Below are positions 7,102-13,474 of a DNA stretch of 13,474 nucleotides, piece after piece (within the stretch, counting starts at the first letter, position 1; each line of letters begins with the position of its first letter). The notes under the pieces are model-generated. The model ran no database searches. It was given only the letters and a program-made list of their open reading frames with translations, and was not told the DNA's origin. The DNA is from CAZFQG01 sp964520785 (GTDB taxonomy: Bacteria; Planctomycetota; Planctomycetia; Pirellulales; Thermoguttaceae): contig CAZFQG010000176.1 in assembly GCA_964520785.1 (NCBI GenBank), forward strand, positions 1-13,474, read 5' to 3'. A program made the position numbers and the translations under genes.

Positions 7102-7748
7102 TCTTCGTACAACTCCGGAAAGACGTCCTTGGGCAGTTTCTGCTTGGTGACCGCGCCGCGGAGCCTGGTGAGGAAATCGAACTTGTGGTTCGCCACGGCC
7201 TGTTCCGTAAGACCCAGCGTCTCGGCGACTTCCTTGTTCGCCCGGCCGCGGACGAAGAGGAGTTCCACGCACTTGATTTTGATCCAGTCCCCCCGCTTCC
7301 GCCACTTGGCGATTTGTTCCTCGATGGCACGGCCCAGGGACGATTCCTCGTAGTGCTTCCGCTCGCTGCTGCGCATAATGCTGCTGGCCGCGCGGCCCCG
7401 GCCGGGCGGTTCCCAGGAACTGGTCCGGGTGGAACTGGAGACGAAGGGGATCGTGGGGCGGCGCCCTTCGCGGCGGAGGTGGTCCGTCAGCTTGTGCGCG
7501 GTAATCGAAAACAGGTAGCTCTCCAGCGAGCGCCGCTCGTCGAAGTTGGGAAGGCTCGTGACGAATCCGATGAATGTCTCCTGGACGATATCCTCGGCCG
7601 TCGCCGTGTCGGCGACGCGGTTGCGGACGAATGCCAGAAGCCGCCCCTCGTACCGCGCAATCAGTGCCGTCCACGCATCGGCATCCCCTTGCCGGACGCG
7701 GTCGATCAACAACTTCTCGGATTGTGATTGCGATACGGATTCGGACAT
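7098..7748 (-). CDS. ECF (sigma-70 family) RNA polymerase sigma factor, second copy in window
   Basis: A 216-residue protein from ATG 7748. Region 2 spans about residues 14-96 (DTATAEDIVQETFIGFVTSL, then SLESYLFSITAHKLTDHLRR). A Ser/Arg-rich linker of about 40 residues (97-138) is longer than in most ECF factors. Region 4 is at about 150-203, with the helix-turn-helix ANKEVAETLGLTEQAVANHK. It begins 8 nt after the ribBA stop codon with no clear ribosome-binding site of its own, so it is probably translated from the ribBA transcript. It differs clearly from the ECF factor at 4846-5379 in length and linker. Its target genes cannot be seen from the window. Confidence 0.92.
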   Translation of the reverse strand: MSESVSQSQSEKLLIDRVRQGDADAWTALIARYEGRLLAFVRNRVADTATAEDIVQETFIGFVTSLPNFDERRSLESYLFSITAHKLTDHLRREGRRPTIPFVSSSTRTSSWEPPGRGRAASSIMRSSERKHYEESSLGRAIEEQIAKWRKRGDWIKIKCVELLFVRGRANKEVAETLGLTEQAVANHKFDFLTRLRGAVTKQKLPKDVFPELYEE

Positions 7749-7756
7749 GAAGGTAC

Positions 7757-8962
7757 TCAGGGCAACTGATGCCCCATCTTATCCCGCTTCGTCGCCAGGT
7801 ACGTGCTGTTGAACTCGTTCACCGGGCCGAGGATGGGCACCTGGTCGACGACTTCGAGGTCGAAACCGCCGTAGATGAAGGCGTTGGTCTTTTTCGGGTT
7901 GTTCGTGAGGAGACGAATCTTCGAAAGCCCCAGTTCCTTGAGTATCTGGATGCCGATGCCATAGTCGCGGCTGTCGGCGGCGTGGCCCAGCTCCACGTTC
8001 GCCTCGACGGTGTCGTACCCGTCATCTTGAAGCTTGTACGCCTTGATCTTCTCCGTCAGGCCGATTCCCCGGCCCTCCTGCGGAAGATAGACCAATACGC
8101 CGGACCCTTCCTGGCTGATCATCTCCAGCGCCATCGTGAGTTGGTCGCCGCAGTCGCATCGCAGCGACCCGATCAAGTCGCCGGTGAAACACGAGGAGTG
8201 CAGCCGGACCAGCGGAGCCGCCACCTTGGTCGGGTCGCCCATGACGATGGCGACCGGTTCCTGCGTTTCGTACTTGACCCGGTACGCCACGATCCGGCCG
8301 GAACCGAACTTCGTCGGCAGGTCCGCCTCGGCGACCCGTTCCACGAGCCGCTCGCTCCGGCGGCGGTACCGGATCAGCTCCTCGATGGAGATGATCTTCA
8401 ACTCGAATTCCTCGGCAATCGCGTAAAGTTCTTCGCGATTCGCCCGGTCGCCGCCGGCCGCGAGGATTTCGCACAGCGCGCCGGCCGGCTGGACGCCCGC
8501 CATGCGGCACAAATCGACGGTCGCTTCGGTGTGCCCCGCCCGGCGCAACACCCCTCCTTCCATCGCCACCAGGGGAAACAGATGCCCCGGCCGGACGAAG
8601 TCCTTGGGGGTGCTGTTGGGGTCGACGATCGCCTGAATGGTCTTCGCCCGTTCCGGCGCGGTTATTCCGGTGCGGTTCGACTTGTGATCGACCGGAATCG
8701 TAAAATTCGTTCCCAGCGGGGCCGTGTTGTGCTCCACCATCATGTCGAGCTGAAGCCGCTCGCACACCTCCGGCAGAATCGGCATGCAAAGCTGGCCTCG
8801 GCCGTGCGTAATCATGAAGTTGACGATTTGGGGGGTGATTTTCTCCGCCGCGCAGATGAAGTCCCCTTCATTCTCGCGGTCTTCATCATCCATCACAATA
8901 ATCACCTCGCCCCGGGCGATGGCCTCGACCGCGGCGTCAATCGTCGAAAGACGGTGTGACAC
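7757..8962 (-). CDS. ribBA: Bifunctional riboflavin synthesis enzyme: DHBP synthase / GTP cyclohydrolase II
   Basis: A 401-residue protein from GTG 8962, the usual length for RibBA. The N-terminal half (about 5-202) is 3,4-dihydroxy-2-butanone 4-phosphate synthase, which converts ribulose 5-phosphate: DDEDRENEGD (25-34), ITHGRGQLC (51-59), RTGITAPERAKTI (97-109) and RAGHTEATVDL (141-151). The C-terminal half (about 206-395) is GTP cyclohydrolase II: zinc ligands C258, C269 and C271 in LHSSCFTGDLIGSLRCDCGD, the catalytic YLPQEGRGIGL (292-302), DTVEANVELGHAADSRDYGIG and NNPKKT (354-359). All key residues of both halves are present, so both first steps of riboflavin synthesis should work. It heads an operon with the second ECF sigma gene 8 nt behind. 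No FMN riboswitch was found upstream. Confidence 0.97.
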   Translation of the reverse strand: MSHRLSTIDAAVEAIARGEVIIVMDDEDRENEGDFICAAEKITPQIVNFMITHGRGQLCMPILPEVCERLQLDMMVEHNTAPLGTNFTIPVDHKSNRTGITAPERAKTIQAIVDPNSTPKDFVRPGHLFPLVAMEGGVLRRAGHTEATVDLCRMAGVQPAGALCEILAAGGDRANREELYAIAEEFELKIISIEELIRYRRRSERLVERVAEADLPTKFGSGRIVAYRVKYETQEPVAIVMGDPTKVAAPLVRLHSSCFTGDLIGSLRCDCGDQLTMALEMISQEGSGVLVYLPQEGRGIGLTEKIKAYKLQDDGYDTVEANVELGHAADSRDYGIGIQILKELGLSKIRLLTNNPKKTNAFIYGGFDLEVVDQVPILGPVNEFNSTYLATKRDKMGHQLP

Positions 8963-8971
8963 GAAATACAA

Positions 8972-8977
8972 CTCCTT
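8972..8977 (-). promoter_or_regulatory. Ribosome-binding site that fixes the ribBA start
   Basis: AAGGAG on the minus strand, 9 nt before GTG 8962. A TTG at 8971 would open the frame three codons earlier, but it directly abuts this site and so is unlikely to be the start. Confidence 0.75.
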
Positions 8978-9240
8978 CGCGTATAGAAGGTTTGGCGGTG
9001 GAAAGAAAGGACCGGCATCTTGTCCCCTCTACCCACATTGTTTACACTGCATGTAGAGAAATGCTCAAACGACCAACCTCCTATTCTATCGTCGGTTCCT
9101 GATTTTTCTAGGAGGCGCCCTCCAGCCAACGTTGAAAAACGCTCTTTTTCTGGTTTTCGCTTTGATTTCCAGGGCCATTTCGCGAAATACGGTTATAGAG
9201 CCCTTCATTTCGACATACTCCAGGCAGCAGAATTGGGTTA
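8978..9240. other. Divergent intergenic region between ribBA and the hydrolase
   Basis: No gene is seen. It should hold both promoters, but no clear -35/-10 pair could be named; TTGAGC with TAAACA 18 nt away (minus strand, near 9030-9070) is a weak candidate for ribBA. Two structures stand out: GGAGG-CGC-CCTCC at 9111-9123 and the perfect 12-bp palindrome ATTTCGCGAAAT at 9177-9188, about 50 nt upstream of the hydrolase start, which could be an operator. Confidence 0.5.
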
Positions 9241-10074
9241 ATGAAAAGACGTTTTTTTCTTATTCCATTATTAATCCCCGTCCTGGTGGAGGTTTCCGAG
9301 GCTCAGGCAGTCGAGTACTCCGTCAAGAGAGACGTCGTGTTCACCAAAACCGAAACCGGTGCACTCCGTGCAGACATGTATCTGCCACGTGTGGAGGGTC
9401 CTCGCCCCGCGGTAGTCGTCGTCCATGGCGGCGCGTGGATGGGGGGGAATCGCCGACAGCTCGCCTGGTTGGCCCGAGTGCTGGCCGAGCAAGGGTTCGT
9501 GGCCATGGCGATCAACTACCGGCTGGCGCCGGCGCATCCGTTCCCCGCCCAATTGGAGGACTGCCAGGCGGCCGTCAAGTGGCTGAAGCAGAACGCCGAG
9601 ACATACCATGTCGACGAAGACCGGGTCGCCGCCTGGGGGTACTCCGCCGGAGGGCACTTGGCGGCGCTCCTCGCCGTGGCTTCCCCCGGCCTCAAAGCGG
9701 TCATCGCGGGGGGCGCTCCCTACGATTTCCGGTCGATTACCTCCGACAACCGGATGCTCTGCTTCTGGCTTGGGGCCACGCGGGGCGAGAACCCACAGAT
9801 CTATGAAGCCGCGTCGCCGGCCTGTTTCGTGGCGAAGGGGGTACCGGCGTTCTTCATGTACCACGGGCGGTACGACCGGATCGTACCGCCAATTCAAGCG
9901 ATCCAGATGGCGCAGTTACTGAAAAGTGCCGGCGCGACCGCGGAGATTTTCTGGACCGAAACGGGCCACGTCGGAACCTTGTTCGAGGACGCGCCCGTCG
10001 AGAAGGCCGTAGAGTTCTTGAAGGAGCATCTCGGCGAGGAGAACGAGAAGACCGAGCAGGAAGACGGCCAATAA
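9241..10074 (+). CDS. Exported alpha/beta hydrolase, esterase/lipase of the HSL / BD-FAE type
   Basis: A 277-residue protein from ATG 9241. Residues 1-23 form a signal peptide (MKRRFFLIPLLIPVLV, likely cut after SEA or AQA). The fold markers are in order: oxyanion-hole HGGAW (62-66), NYRLAPAHPFPAQLED (92-107), nucleophile elbow GYSAGG with Ser135, acid Asp212 in YDRIVPP and His243 in TGHVGT. HGGAW plus NYRLAP is the signature of the hormone-sensitive-lipase-like and BD-FAE esterase group, which cleaves small acyl or feruloyl esters and xylan acetyl groups. The C-terminal tail (265-277) is acidic and probably disordered. It probably works outside the cytoplasm on plant- or algal-type esters; the exact substrate is unknown. 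It is transcribed divergently from ribBA. Confidence 0.92.
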   Translation: MKRRFFLIPLLIPVLVEVSEAQAVEYSVKRDVVFTKTETGALRADMYLPRVEGPRPAVVVVHGGAWMGGNRRQLAWLARVLAEQGFVAMAINYRLAPAHPFPAQLEDCQAAVKWLKQNAETYHVDEDRVAAWGYSAGGHLAALLAVASPGLKAVIAGGAPYDFRSITSDNRMLCFWLGATRGENPQIYEAASPACFVAKGVPAFFMYHGRYDRIVPPIQAIQMAQLLKSAGATAEIFWTETGHVGTLFEDAPVEKAVEFLKEHLGEENEKTEQEDGQ

Positions 10075-10112
10075 CGCGGCAAAAACGGTGTCAATAGCCG
10101 TCTCCTCGGGCG

Positions 10113-10137
10113 GCCCCGATAGATTGCCTATCAGGGT
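10113..10137 (+). other. Hairpin downstream of the hydrolase gene
   Basis: GATAG-ATTGC-CTATC (10118-10132) with an outer CCC/GGG extension across one mismatch. It lies about 40 nt after the hydrolase stop but has no T-run, so it may be a factor-assisted terminator or an mRNA end stabiliser. Confidence 0.4.
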
Positions 10138-10177
10138 GCCTCCGGCATAAGAGGCCCCCGCGGTCCGCGCAACGGTA

Positions 10178-10468
10178 TCATTCGCCCGCGGCGCGATCCG
10201 CGCGGTCGAATTGAATCGCCAGTCTCAGGGCATCCGCGATCAGGCCGGCCGACTCGTGGATTCGCAAAAGCAAGTCAAGCAAAGCAGCGGCGATGTCGGC
10301 GGCGGCGTTCGGAGTAAGATCGCCGCGGCGACAGCGTTTGCGGATGACGTTCATCGCCTCGACCCAGATCAGCTCGGGGGCCGACAACTGGGGGAGCGTC
10401 CGCACGCACCGCTCGGCGGCTTCGGAATGGTCCTCTTCGAAGAACAGTTTGACGATGATGCCTCGCAT
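10178..10468 (-). pseudogene. Truncated VapC-like PIN-domain toxin remnant
   Basis: The 96-codon frame from ATG 10468 matches the first two thirds of VapC-type toxins: IIVKLFFEEDHSEAAERCV, LSAPELIWVEAMNVIRKRC (with the conserved acidic Glu37), RRGDLTP and ADALRLAIQFDR. VapC proteins are usually 130-140 residues. The first catalytic Asp (xVDAS at the N-terminus) is not in frame: the DNA just before reads GATGCGAGGCATC, and removing one G would restore Asp-Ala-Ser before IIVKLFF. After FDR the protein ends in ADRAAGE, so the C-terminal part with the other catalytic acids (YDxxYxALA, TxDxR) is missing. No VapB gene is seen upstream. The gene is almost certainly inactive as an RNase. Confidence 0.65.
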
Positions 10469-10553
10469 CTGTCCGGCGCTATTGGCGAATCTCGACCGAA
10501 ACGTTGCCGAATTGCAAGGCAATAGGGAATCAGAAGTGACTGATACGGAATCG

Positions 10554-10766
10554 ATGGACAGCTACACTGAAGTGCGACGCGTTCGCAAGGAGATGTCGGA
10601 ACGAGCCGGGCATGAAATCCGCGCTTTGATCGCATCAATCAGTGACAAATGGCCGGATGAGGCCGCACTCACGATCGACCCCGGCACAAAGGTGGAACAA
10701 TGCGACGCCACCGAGCGGTCGAAAACGTCGTTTGTTAGTGGCGAGGCGTCTCCGGCTCGCCGTTGA
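10554..10766 (+). CDS. Small unrecognised ORF, possibly a gene remnant
   Basis: A 70-codon frame from ATG 10554 with only a weak GGAA upstream. Residues 5-35 (TEVRRVRKEMSERAGHEIRA) look like a real helical protein and resemble, loosely, the start of small antitoxin-like proteins of the type EVRxIRxEYxxxxxxDxxxI. The second half (DATERSKTSFVSGEASPARR) looks less natural, and its end coincides with a hairpin that may be a repeat, so the true C-terminus may have been replaced. It is divergent from the vapC remnant and convergent with the TOPRIM-like gene. No function can be assigned. Confidence 0.4.
   Translation: MDSYTEVRRVRKEMSERAGHEIRALIASISDKWPDEAALTIDPGTKVEQCDATERSKTSFVSGEASPARR
10740..10761 (+). 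repeat. Inverted repeat at the end of the small ORF
   Basis: GGCGAG (10740-10745) and CTCGCC (10756-10761) flank a 10-nt GC-rich loop. It overlaps the last codons of the small ORF. It may be a terminator-like hairpin or one copy of a dispersed palindromic repeat; no second copy was noticed in this window. Confidence 0.4.
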
Positions 10767-10813
10767 TCGCCGCCGTTGGGCCGAGATCGAGGCAGTAATA
10801 AAGGCGGTTTACC

Positions 10814-11437
10814 CTACAATCGAGACAGGGATTCAATAGCCCTCTTCAGGCTAGGTGAATTGCCCGCGGCTCTCGCCGGCACCCAAGCGCTGTTAACGAA
10901 ATCGCAGATTCTCTCGTTGTATTGCGGGCCAACGTGAGCAGAGCCACGAGGTAGCATGTCCTTGTGCCAATTCTTGCAGCCCTTTCGACGAATGGCATTC
11001 AGAAGTTCCTGCTTCGGGTCGCCCAAATCATCCGGATCTCTTGGGATATTCGTCGGGGATATCCCAAGATACCGAGCCAACGCTTCGCGGTCTGCCATGA
11101 GCCAAGCCTCGACCTCTCGCACGGCAACACGAAACCAAAGGGCCGTAGGCAAATCGATCGGTTGGCCGGGAGTCAGCAGGAACCAGTCACGAATGAGCGT
11201 GGGCGCGCATTCCCCTTTATCCAGATCCGTGAGCGTGAACAGGTTGCCGCGACCCATTTCCAGGAGACTCCTCGTGCGGACCTTCAACTGGCCAAAGCCG
11301 CCAAGCACCTTCGGAAAGCCGGGGCGGAAGACAATTCGGATATCTTCACGCCGTGCGTTCTGAACTGTCACAAGCTTCCGCAGTACCGCTGACGACGGTT
11401 CGTCCTCCACAAACGAGAAGCAGTGGATGTCGCGCAT
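10814..11437 (-). CDS. TOPRIM-like (DUF4276-like) protein, probable nuclease partner of the upstream ATPase
   Basis: A 207-residue protein from ATG 11437, one nt after the ATPase stop (TGA-T-ATG), so the two are coupled. The N-terminus HCFSFVEDEPSSAVLRKLV carries the TOPRIM-type Glu (E11, with E13), and LFTLTDLDKGECAP gives the D71-x-D73 pair: together the metal-binding triad of TOPRIM folds. FRVAVREVEAWLMADREAL (103-120) with DPKQELLNAI fits the DUF4276 pattern (AxxExEAWxL). The C-terminus (160-207) is basic. The likely role is a metal-dependent nuclease set off by the ATPase, as in split OLD-type defence systems. Nuclease activity and defence are inferred from family and arrangement. The frame and metal residues are intact, unlike the ATPase gene before it. 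Confidence 0.7.
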   Translation of the reverse strand: MRDIHCFSFVEDEPSSAVLRKLVTVQNARREDIRIVFRPGFPKVLGGFGQLKVRTRSLLEMGRGNLFTLTDLDKGECAPTLIRDWFLLTPGQPIDLPTALWFRVAVREVEAWLMADREALARYLGISPTNIPRDPDDLGDPKQELLNAIRRKGCKNWHKDMLPRGSAHVGPQYNERICDFVNSAWVPARAAGNSPSLKRAIESLSRL

Positions 11438-11438
11438 A

Positions 11439-12593
11439 TCAGATCTTCCCAATCGAAGTAGCCGTTCTCGGGAGAAGGATGTCTGCCGGCGACATTCCTG
11501 CCCGGAGCGCACCAACATCATCCTCGTCGGGCGTTTCGATTGTGGTAGATTCCCCTTTCTCGCCTGGCTGCAAGATCAAGAAGCCGGCGTCAATATCGTT
11601 GTTTGATAGAAGCGACTCGCTATGCGTGCTCACCAGAATCTGCCCTCCCGCCGTCTTTCTGGAACGGCGGGCATCGAGGATCATGGCTGGAATCTGCTTG
11701 ACGATTCCGGTGTGCAATGATAGTTCCGGTTCCTCGATCAGTATCAAGCTGTTTGACGCGAGTAGCGTCCATGTGAGGGCGATCATGCGCAAAGTTCCGT
11801 CGGAGAATTGGTCCTCCCGCTGCCATGCTCCTCTAGGACGCCAATGAATGTAACGCATTTCAAGGTGCGGAGTCCCTTTGACCTCGTCCTGGACAAACCG
11901 CAACTCCTTGAAGTGAGGGATTGCCTTCTTGAGGATCACTTCAATTCTCTTGAGCCGAGAGTCGCGAGTTCGCTTTGTGGTCGAAGCAATTTCCTCAAGG
12001 AACTGCTGCCCGAACGGGTCCGATTCCATGTCTCCCGGCGACATCTGGCGACCGTACTTCAGAAGCTGCGGAACCAAATGAAGGTACAGGATTTCTTCAA
12101 GGAAGCTTGGGATTTCGCGAAACTTCCGGTTCATGTTGACCTGTTCCAGGTGCGTTTGCGTGAGTCGTTCCTTGTCCGCCTCGTCCTCTGCGTCAGGCCG
12201 GCGGAGGAGACATTTCCCAAATCCATAGACTTCCTCTTTGTCAACCAAGACACGACGTTTGCCGGACGATTCTCCTTTGAGCGACAGTAGATACGTCCAG
12301 TCCGCGGCGGTTGAAGTGTCGTCAAGTGACTCCCGCAACTCGATCTCAAACTCAACTCTCGGATTCGACCGGGCAGCCAATGATCGCACTTTCTTCAGGC
12401 CGCCTCGCAAGCGGACGGCCTGCTACAACCCACCTCCCTTGGGATTGACAATGTCCCGCAAGAAACGAAACACATCGAGAAAGTTGGATTTACCCGACGC
12501 GTTTGGACCGATCAGGTACACGATTTCACGGAGCGGAATGTCCACTTCCGTGAAATTGCGCCAGTTCTTCAGTTTGATTCTGGAAACAAACAT
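11439..12593 (-). pseudogene. OLD/AAA15-type (RecF-like) ATPase gene interrupted by one in-frame amber codon
   Basis: From ATG 12593, with GGGAG 10 nt upstream, the frame encodes MFVSRIKLKNWRNFTEVDIP and Walker A GPNASGKSN (29-37), the standard N-terminus of this family. Codon 57 (12425-12423) is TAG in GGGL-stop-QAVRLRGG; CAG there would give a natural Gln-Gln. Without any shift the same frame runs on to TGA at 11439: 384 codons in all. It contains the ABC-like signature FSDGTLRMIALTW (263-275), Walker B LILIEEPELSLH (283-294) and STHSESLLS (322-330). Every other expected ATPase motif is present. Restart at TTG 12410 would give 323 residues without Walker A, which could not bind ATP. It is either a recent nonsense mutation, a suppressed codon, or a base error. 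The G+C is low: 30 and 28 of 60 bases at 11941-12000 and 12061-12120, against 43 of 60 at 8461-8520 in ribBA. Confidence 0.8.
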
Positions 12594-12594
12594 C

Positions 12595-12831
12595 TTATTG
12601 ATACTCCCAGTCTTCGATCTTCATGACCGCCTCGACCAGCTTCTCCGGGCCGTAGCGATAGACGTCGCAGGCCGGCAGCCCCACTCGTCGCGCAACTTCT
12701 TCACACTCGCCCGCTAACTGCTCGTCCGTGAAGGCCCGCCCGTTGACGGCGACGCCGATCACGCGCCGGGATGCATCACGCCGGCCGCCGCCTGGGGATG
12801 TGGGAAAGGGATAGGAAGCTTGATTCCCCAT
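12595..12831 (-). pseudogene. C-terminal remnant of a DUF1611-like protein gene
   Basis: A 78-codon frame (ATG 12831; TTG 12840 also possible). Residues from about 22 on (ASRRVIGVAVNGRAFTDEQL, then VGLPACDVYRYGPEKLVEAV) resemble the last about 60 residues of DUF1611-family proteins, such as the D-glutamate N-acetyltransferase DgcN group, which normally exceed 300 residues. The preceding 20 residues (GNQASYPFPTSPGGGRRD) do not fit, and no reading frame upstream continues the family, so the 5' part is lost. The stop TAA is followed by one nt and then the ATPase ATG, so an accessory module may have joined exactly at this gene's end. A complete small gene of another kind is possible but less likely. 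Confidence 0.5.
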
Positions 12832-12840
12832 GAGACTCAA

Positions 12841-13474
12841 GGATAGTCAGGGGAGTTTGATGAAACAAGGGGTGGGGGGCGAGGGGGACGGACGCGGCAG
12901 TCCTTTCTCGCCACCCCACCGCGACGGCTTGCTCGCTGATGTTTCCAGCTTCTAATGCCACTACAACGGGATGGCAATGCATATCCTGGCGGATTGTCCA
13001 CACTTAGCCCGATCCGGCAATACGTCCTGCAGTTTGTACGTGTCCGCGCGCCATATCTTTGCTAGAATCTTATGGAATCTTCTCTCATTTTGTGATTTAT
13101 CGACACCTTGCGGGCAACCAAAAACGCCGTTCCAACGGCAAAAATGCCGATATTTCTCGATTTTTTCGAATAGACCCCTTGATTGCAGCCAAGAGAAACG
13201 GAGAATTTCGGTGTCCGGCTGGTCCCCGGATGCCCACAATGTGGCGATGCCCTCGCTCGAGACCGAGCGGGACGCGGTTTCCTGCGGCAAAAAGCCAACC
13301 GAGATTGCCGGCATGAGAACCGCCTCGAAGACGCGGCGGGTGAGCGGCGTCAGCGTAGCGACGAAGCACGCCCGCGGCGTGGTTGCGGGTAAGCCGGGAA
13401 TCGCACGCCGTCGATGGTTGTGGTATACCTCACGCGGCAATATTCTGAGGTTTTTGTAGTGTTTGAAAACGCAG
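12841..13474. other. No recognised gene; mixed-composition region
   Basis: Long frames exist on both strands (plus 12971-13459, minus 12961-13440), but neither product looks like a known protein and they overlap each other almost fully, so they are not called. A plus-strand frame near 13198-13250 reads CPQCG in a short zinc-ribbon-like context but is soon Arg-rich and unconvincing. The sequence at 13060-13190 is AT-rich. TGCTAGAAT at 13060-13068 is a possible extended -10 box on the plus strand. GCCGTTCCAACGGC at 13126-13139 is an inverted repeat flanked by A-runs on both sides. Confidence 0.5.

Noticed and set aside
7769..8959. 396-codon plus-strand ORF opposite ribBA
   Set aside because: It is the antisense shadow of a clearly conserved bifunctional enzyme; its product is Arg/Asp/His-rich with no domain.
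8963..9240. FMN riboswitch upstream of ribBA
   Set aside because: The conserved FMN-element core (AGGGGC...GGGTGAAAUUCCC) is not present on the minus strand; the leader is short and unstructured by eye.
10814..12831. Insertion sequence or integrase-borne element carrying the ATPase module
   Set aside because: No transposase, integrase, terminal inverted repeats or tRNA-type attachment site was found at the edges.
12961..13459. Overlapping long ORFs on both strands at the right end
   Set aside because: Neither translation shows a recognisable domain or a natural composition, and they mask each other. A CPQCG motif in a third frame was judged too short to call.

Overview
The window looks like chromosomal DNA of a Planctomycetota bacterium, probably of the Pirellulales type. 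This is inferred from gene content, not from a marker gene. The pointers are a very large exported protein joining a methyltransferase-like domain to PQQ-type propeller repeats, two ECF sigma factors each overlapping a partner gene by ATGA, a PEP-CTERM surface protein, many exported proteins of unknown role, few strong Shine-Dalgarno sites, and high G+C. No rRNA, tRNA, CRISPR array or insertion sequence was seen.

Layout. (1) 1-2915, minus strand: an exported trypsin-like serine protease, then 9 nt later a methyltransferase-like/PQQ-propeller protein that runs off the left edge. (2) 2916-3438: a gene-poor gap with a strong terminator hairpin, short direct repeats and a possible plus-strand small transcript. 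(3) 3439-5542, minus strand: an ECF sigma factor, an overlapping membrane-anchored putative anti-sigma factor and an exported Gly/Met/Pro-rich coiled-coil protein, with a doubtful small ORF upstream. (4) 5762-6511, plus strand: a PEP-CTERM protein. (5) 6694-8962, minus strand: ribBA for riboflavin synthesis, a second ECF sigma factor 8 nt behind it, and an overlapping small His/Cys protein. (6) 9241-10074, plus strand: an exported alpha/beta hydrolase, divergent from ribBA. (7) 10178-12831: a decayed accessory segment with a vapC-like toxin remnant, a small unrecognised plus-strand ORF, a two-gene module of an OLD/AAA15-type ATPase followed by a TOPRIM-like (DUF4276-like) protein, and a C-terminal remnant of a DUF1611-like gene. 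(8) 12841-13474: no gene recognised.

The most interesting part is the module at 10814-12593. A RecF/OLD-type ATPase and a separate TOPRIM-like nuclease one nucleotide apart is the architecture of split OLD-type anti-phage systems such as PARIS (AriA/AriB) and AbiL, but the nuclease here resembles DUF4276, not the AriB family. The ATPase gene is open from start to end except for one in-frame TAG at codon 57, just after the Walker A motif. The gene is therefore either freshly inactivated, read through, or carries a sequence error. Together with the vapC and DUF1611 remnants on either side, this suggests a defence island in decay.

Gene starts were chosen by hand, mainly from ribosome-binding sites and overlaps. 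Family names come from recognising motifs by eye; no database search was possible.
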